Source: Euonymus europaeus (lineage: Eukaryota > Streptophyta > Magnoliopsida > Celastrales > Celastraceae). From it: a DNA stretch of 64,000 bases. Of the stretch, positions 58,239 through 64,000 are shown piece by piece. The notes under the pieces were generated by a model. It was not told the origin of the DNA, ran no database searches, and saw nothing but the letters and a program-made list of their open reading frames with translations. How positions within the stretch are numbered: the stretch's first letter is position 1; the number at the start of each line of letters is the position of its first letter. Where the stretch lies: positions 8,661,001-8,725,000 of the forward strand of contig OY756961.1 of assembly GCA_963580455.1 (NCBI GenBank). Reading direction: 5' to 3'. Both the position numbers and the translations under genes were made by a program.

Positions 58239-59535
58239 TGATTATATTTTATGTGTATGAATTCAGTGGAGGAATGGTAATAAAGTGTGTTTAAAAGTGG
58301 AATTTCCAAGATTATTGTACTTTGAGACCTTCTTGGATGCTTTGCAGGTTATGAGGTAGAATGACCTGATGGAATGAGATAAAATCTTCAAAAAAATTTT
58401 AGAGGACATCTCAAGATTTTCAGGAAGTTCTGGTTCACACAAATCGGAGTAAGTTTGAGCTGTTAATTGTTGGTCCGAAGTCATTTCTGGAACTCACATC
58501 GGAAGCAGGATTCCATTCTGCGGACCGGACCTTTAGAAGGCCATAACTTGCGTCCGATGTCCAAATTAAGTGATTCAAAAGCCCATGATTATCTACACAT
58601 CTGGGGCTAAAATGTTTATGAAGGGTTACAGTCCCGAATATGCGCCGTTTAGCACATAATTAAGATAGAAGATCAGAACAGACTTGTGTTTCCTAAGAAG
58701 TTAAGGAAACTGAGTGATTTTGGGACTCATTATTGGGTTGTGTTTAGGAGACGTGAGAGGGGACTGGTTCTTCATAAGGGAGACGGTTCAGGCCAGAGGA
58801 GGAGGAGGAGAGAAGCATAGGATTTTTAATAGCACGTAGGTTTTTCTTCGCACGATGGTCGGCTAGTTTATTTCTTTGGTTCAAGGGATTTGATTCCAAT
58901 TCATGTGATTTTGAGACTCAACTCTTTATATTTATTATCATTCTTGATTCGAATATCCATAGTTTTTTGTTGTTCTTGTTGATGATTGCATGAAATAATT
59001 GATTGAGGTGCATATTAATTGATTAATTTGGGTAGCGTGATTATGATCCAAGTTTTCATTGTATGCCTAAGGAAAATTACGGGATGAATTAAATGATTTT
59101 TGCTTGATAAATTATTGTTCAGCCTTAGCTTCTCCATAGAATTGAATGTTGTTATTGATAGGAAGAGGATTGCTTAATACCAATTCGATTGATAACAAGA
59201 ATTAATTGTGGATGCTGAGTTCACTTTAATAACTAATTGGAGATTATGATTTATTTTCCTTGTGGATAAATTTGGCTAAGTGTTTGATGTTGAATGTGTC
59301 TCTTGAGAGTTTATGATGAATCCATCTATTGGTTGTTTCTTTTTCCTTGACCCGAAGGTTGTTACTTCGTATTTTCTCTATTTTCTTGCTCATTCTTACA
59401 TTCTAGTTGAATTAGATTGAAAACAAAAAAACCCCCCATTTTTTTCTTTGGCACATTAACCATTTAATTTGTCGCTTTGGTCTCTGAGGATCGACCCTTA
59501 CTCATCACTTCTACTAGATAGGTTGTAGGGTAAGG
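58239..59535 (+). repeat. Athila-type solo LTR, second copy of the 25469-26979 family
   Basis: Begins TGATTATATTTTATGTG; shared landmarks with the first copy are TTAGAGGACA, GGACCGGACCTTTAGAAGGC, CATAACTTGCG and GATTATCTACACAT. The end near 59535 has TTTTTTTTTGACGCGC, which may be a worn primer-site junction. It has no coding region. Confidence 0.65.
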
Positions 59536-59816
59536 TAATTTTTTTTTTGACGCGCTCGGCATGCATCATTCATCTTGATTAAGCTTCTTGGACTCTTCCA
59601 TTCTTGCAAAAATCTCCAATAAAAATCAAGTTTCTACCTCTCTTTTCTTCTTTCTCTTTCTCCCTCCCAACAACTCACCTATAGCCTCTTTTCTTTTCTA
59701 CTATGTGAACACCCCTCTCCCACACACACATATATGTTATCTACCTTTAGTTATCCCATACATATATCAGCACCCACACATGTATTTATATACATATATA
59801 TAACACCAATTTTTGT

Positions 59817-59848
<32 letters not shown>

Positions 59849-59856
59849 GATTATTG
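59536..59856. other. Simple-sequence stretch
   Basis: CT-rich sequence at about 59630-59710, CA/TA mixes and a (TA)n run at about 59817-59842. No gene. Confidence 0.7.
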
Positions 59857-60200
59857 TCACGTCTCAATCCAGGGAGCATGAGAAAATAAGTAAAACCAAC
59901 CATTTAGGGCTATATTCACCCTAAATAACTTACTCGTCAAACAAAAATTGGGCAGCATCTCCTCATAAATTGAAGGATGTGGGCACACATATAAAAATAA
60001 TCCAGCATCAAATTAAAATCTCATAATCTGCTCTAGTATACACATTCATAAATGAAAGACCTTTAGGGTCCCATAACCACACGAATCATATTGAAAATAA
60101 TCTAACATGGGAGCACCGATCACACGTAGCACCCTCCTGGCCCACAACCATCACATATCAAAATTCACACTAGAAATAAAGTAACAAGAAGTAAAGAACA
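59857..60200 (-). repeat. Del/Tekay-like LTR 3' fragment
   Basis: Minus-strand end GATTGAGACGTGACA; the inner part (plus 60118-60145, GATCACACGTAGCACCCTCC) matches copy 1 at about 24600-24625. Truncated towards higher coordinates. Confidence 0.55.
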
Positions 60201-60289
60201 ATAACACGACCTTAATACAAAATCTCCTAAAACTAGGCCACTCGAGTCATGCCCTCTCTCGTCAATCTACTGCTAGTGCATAACTCCTT

Positions 60290-60700
60290 TTCTCTTTATA
60301 ACCTATATTTCTCTGTAGAACCTTTATTTCTCTGTACAATCCTTTTTTCTATGTAATTTTGTTTTTCTATTCGACAGACCCAAAGCACAGATTCACTACT
60401 AAAACTTTATGTCCCAAATGATGAACCCTAAGACTTGGATTTGTTAAACCCTGACAGGCTCAAGGAACGGATTCATTACTAAAATGTTAAATGTCACAAG
60501 TGTTAAACCCTAGAGTCCTAACTACTAAATCCTAACTGGCTCAAGTACTCTAAACATTGGGGTTCAAACTTCCAAAATTGGTTTGAACCATTTTTCCCTA
60601 TAGAACCATTTTTTCTCTATTTGACGAATCAAAACCCGGATTCGCTATTAAAAACCTATGTCCCAAGTGATGAACTAGAAAGTTCAAATTCGCTAAATCC
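60290..60700. repeat. Direct repeat pair, about 250 bp apart
   Basis: The phrase TATGTCCCAARTGATGAAC with preceding ACCCRGATTC-like sequence occurs at about 60360-60425 and 60605-60675. Confidence 0.6.
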
Positions 60701-60826
60701 AACAAATTCTTACCATTGAAAGTACTTAAAGCAAGACCTACATAATGGACCAATAATATCATCATAAAATGTACAGTGCTATTTTTCTCTATAGAAAACA
60801 CTTTTGACTAGGTAATCACTTTCCAA

Positions 60827-61211
60827 TGCTGGATTGAGGTGAGGCCAGTGGCATTAGAATTGTCCGACCAAGACGAATCCAAAGCCACCCGTCTCGCTTC
60901 AATCCGTCTCTAGAAATGGCCAGATCGAGGTCAAACGCGTTTCGATTGGTGTCGGCTATTTTGCTTCGATCCAGAAGTTTCTAGTGTTGGATCTTGGCAA
61001 GGCTAGTGACATTTGATTTGTCTTGGCCTAACGATTCTAACAGCATCGGCCTCACCTCGATCCGACTCCATAAATGATCGAATCAAGGCAAAACACGTTC
61101 TAAACGTTTTGCCTCGATTCAACAATTTTTGACGTAGGATCTTGGCGAGGCCAATGGCATTGGATTCGTCTCGACCTCACGATTCCAACGTCATCGGCCT
61201 TTCCTCGATCC
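60827..61211. repeat. Imperfect tandem repeat, period about 145-160 bp
   Basis: Three units start near 60827, 60988 and 61133, each with GGATCTTGGCRAGGC-like opening, RTGRCATT, GATTC and a CTCGATCC-like end; the last two are clearly related over about 80 bp. Confidence 0.7.
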
Positions 61212-63298
61212 AAAGTTGGAAGCTTCCGCAACGAGAAAAATAAGTTTTCAATCATATTTGATTGGAATAATAATGACATATATGCAATTTCAAGTTTTGT
61301 CCTTAATTCAATAAATTTAAAAATCAATTGGACCTTAACTAAAAAAAATAATTCAGCTGTCCTTTTACTATTAAGAGTTAGTAAATTTGGACCTAAGCTC
61401 CTCCATTTTTTAAAACTATACTTATATATATTAAATATTTTAACCTTTTCTTTTTTACCCTACATTTTTTTAAACCGTTGACTTATTATTTACTCTTATT
61501 TTATTCATTCATTTATTATTATTATTATTTATTTATGGGACGGGATTTTACAGGTCATGGGTCGTTGTTGCTCGTGGAACACCGGCCATTGTCGCTCTTG
61601 TGCTCAATAACCAATTTTAGAAAGGAAGTGTGAAGAGGGAACCTTAGAAAAATTTATGATGTTGACGAGTTGTTATTAAATCTTAGTCATGAGACGAAAA
61701 GAATGACTGAGATTTAATGAATTTTCAGTAATTTCAACAAATGAATTCAGCCATAATCTCGAGAATCTTCTATACTATATATAATTTATAAAGCAAGATT
61801 TTGGTTGAACATCATTTTGACATGTAGGATGAATCTGGAGTTGCCACCTGGATTTCATAATTTATTTAGATTGGGTTTTAATGTGGGTTTTAAAGTGTGA
61901 GTTTTTTCTTACCTTTTTTTCAACCAAAAAATTTTAAAAACATTTAAAAAATTTATTGAGATATTGATTTTCCTTAGAATCCTACAAGGACCAGAGCCCC
62001 TCTTTCATCAAACCCACCCTTGAAAACTCCTAGCATGCTATTGCTGCCGCCATGGCAAGCAACAGTTTCTTGCTAACAAACGAGTGCGCTTTATTCGTTC
62101 TATCTTTGCCTCCTTGATTTTTATATGGATTGCTGATTCAAAAGGTTTTTGAATTGCATGCATTGAGTGATTTAGAGATTTCAAAGTTAGGGTCTAAGGT
62201 CAGACAACATCAGGAATCGATCAATCTTTCGTCAATCAAAAATGCGCTTGATAAAGAAGGAAGCTACCTTTGGGCCTAAATCGAATTCGTCTAGTAGTAC
62301 AAAACAAATACAAGAAACAGAGCACTGAGAACAATACAACTCTAGAATACTTGGTCTCAAGAAGTCATTAGAAGCCATAACTTAGATAAATGGATTATTA
62401 CAACATTTTGGTCGCAAATAATAGATCATGTTCCATTTTACATAATGAATGTCAAAATGTTCCAAATCTCCAATGTTCGAATTTATTTTAGTTTGCACTC
62501 AATAAAATTTTACTATTTTGAACAATCAACCCTCTTATGTTACTGGTTGACCATTAAATAATATTTTGATATGGAAAATATTTTTTCCAAACAAAAAGAT
62601 AGATGATAAATTCTATGTCATACACCTTTAAAGACAAAAAAAAAACTAATTAATAAATATTTAAAATAAAATATTTAAAGCACCCTTTGTTGCCTCCTAT
62701 CTTTCCCACCGCACTTCTCTCACCCTCCTTATCATACCCTTATCTTTTGATTGGAAACTCTAGTCACCACTCTAATTTTTTATTCAATGAATATGAAATT
62801 CTTAAATTATGGTTCATTTGGAAGTTTGGGCCTTTAGATATATATTTTACTGTTTATTTTGGTAGTTTTGCTTTGTTTTAGGCATATTTTACGATTTTAT
62901 TATTTTATTTTCTTTTAAATTATTTGAGAATTTTGACTATCATAACATTAAAAGACGCTTAATCTTGTTTTTAATTCTTTGGATATTCTTAAATAAAGTA
63001 TTGAAATCTTAATTCTAGTACTATTTTGTCAAAATACTCAATTTCAATGTTAAGTGGAATTATTTGTAACAGCGAGATCCAGAGGCCGGTCCATAAAATG
63101 GAATTTATGGACATTAAAATCCACTGAAAAATCTTATTTATATTTCAGTCCAGTCCACTTCATTTTTATTTTTTTTGATAAACAAAATTTTAAAACGTTT
63201 TATCTTTTAAAATACATGGTAGATTTTAAAAAAAGAAAATTGAATATTTGAATACAACACGTACAACTCTTTCTAAAGGGGAATGGATTCACTATTTT
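61212..63298. other. AT-rich spacer without a recognised gene
   Basis: It includes TTATGGGACGGGATTTTACA (about 61535-61556), which looks like an LTR end, but I could not find its start. The short ORFs at 61100, 62687 and 63054 have no recognisable content. Confidence 0.4.
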
Positions 63299-63540
63299 AA
63301 CCTAAACAATAAGTATTATACCTTAAGGGGAACATATTCGTTAAACCCTAACAGCTTGTGTATTGTATTTTCATGTTTTAACCTAAACAATAAGTTTAAA
63401 CCTAAACAATAAGTTTAAACCTAAGGAGAATAGATTCTTTAAATTCTAACAGGCTCGTGTATTGAATTTTCATGTCGTAACCTAAATAATAAGTGTTAAA
63501 TCTTAAGGAAAACGAATTCGCTAAACCCTGACGGACTCGT
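63299..63540. repeat. 80-bp tandem repeat, about three units
   Basis: AACCTAAACAATAAG recurs at 63299, 63380, 63399 and (one change) 63479. The period is 80-81 bp, lengthened once by a 19-bp internal duplication (63380-63398 and 63399-63417). Units share AACCCTRACRGRCTCGTGTA. Confidence 0.85.
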
Positions 63541-64000
63541 GTATGCTCAACATATTGATTAAGGTAGTAAAATAATTAATTAAAAAAGAAAAATTAATAT
63601 ACTTTTCTAAATTAAATTTCCATCATTTAACAACCATACTATGAATCCAAAAAATAAAAGTCAAATTAATTAAAAGAAAATCTAATAACTAGACTTGATT
63701 CCAAGCAACTGCAAGTTTAAATGACTAACCTTTAACCTTAATAAATCTCATAAAATAGACCTACCTACAATTTTGCCGCCATAATAATCAACATACTCAA
63801 GTAAATCATTTTTTTACTACGTTGCCCTACATCAATTAGCATATGAGCTTTGATCGATTTCTCATGATGCCAAGACCCAAGAAGTGTGTGTGCTGACATG
63901 CCTCCCTATAATAACAGATGGATACACTTCACATAATAAAATAGATGGTTGCAGTGATGACTATGTTAACAAAAATAAAATTTGAGGTTGAATTGGGGTC
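63541..64000. other. Nothing recognised
   Basis: AT-rich; no ORF, repeat end or RNA gene that I can support. Confidence 0.4.

Overview
The window is nuclear DNA from a flowering plant, most likely a woody eudicot; I cannot name the species. It holds one conventional host gene on the minus strand, with 12 coding exons from 21191 down to 7920. That gene encodes a PSK SIMULATOR 1 (PSI1)-like protein of about 648 residues with an N-myristoylation motif, a DUF3475 block and a DUF668 block. Everything else I can identify is transposable-element DNA, much of it nested. No CRISPR array, operon, rRNA or convincing tRNA gene is present.

Layout. 1-4093: 5' part of an Ogre/Tat-type Ty3 retrotransposon on the minus strand (DUF7745 ORF, tRNA primer site, 2.4-kb LTR with a 46-bp tandem array). 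4100-6223: debris of small Copia elements and an Athila-type LTR fragment. 7400-22060: the PSI1-like gene. Its 6.4-kb intron 4 carries a complete 3.6-kb hAT transposon with a perfect 8-bp target duplication and, further along, a short solo-LTR-like insert; intron 5 carries a SINE-like element. 22060-25350: gene-distal spacer, a GC-rich degenerate repeat and a 2.1-kb solo LTR. 25351-28975: a decayed chromovirus whose 5' LTR is split by an Athila-type solo LTR. 29209-29954: a 746-bp Mutator-type MITE with a perfect 9-bp duplication. 30711-34828: a second copy of the 2.1-kb LTR, split by a 1.9-kb long-TIR Mutator-like element. 37690-42068: a CACTA element with GGA duplication, apparently sitting in the LTR of a Tat-type element whose gag-pro-RT runs on the plus strand to about 45716. 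45717-56540: a decayed Athila-type element on the minus strand; its RNase H region is split by a two-LTR element (49413-51808) whose interior has shrunk to about 250 bp. 56545-60200: inverted LTR fragments and another Athila-type solo LTR. 60290-63540: several tandem-repeat patches.

How it fits together. The PSI1-like reading frame is intact: all eleven introns are GT-AG and the exon phases add up, so the intron insertions need not have destroyed it. The retroelements are dead (stops, frameshifts, lost catalytic residues), and the nesting gives a relative order: Athila-type solo LTR after the chromovirus, long-TIR Mutator-like element after the second solo LTR, CACTA after the Tat LTR, and the two-LTR element after the minus-strand Athila element. 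The hAT and the MITE have perfect target duplications and look comparatively young. I found no clearly new biological system; the most unusual objects are the compact two-LTR element, the hAT with unlike hairpins at its two ends, the long-TIR Mutator-like element with gene-like contents, and the Ogre-type LTR with its tandem array.
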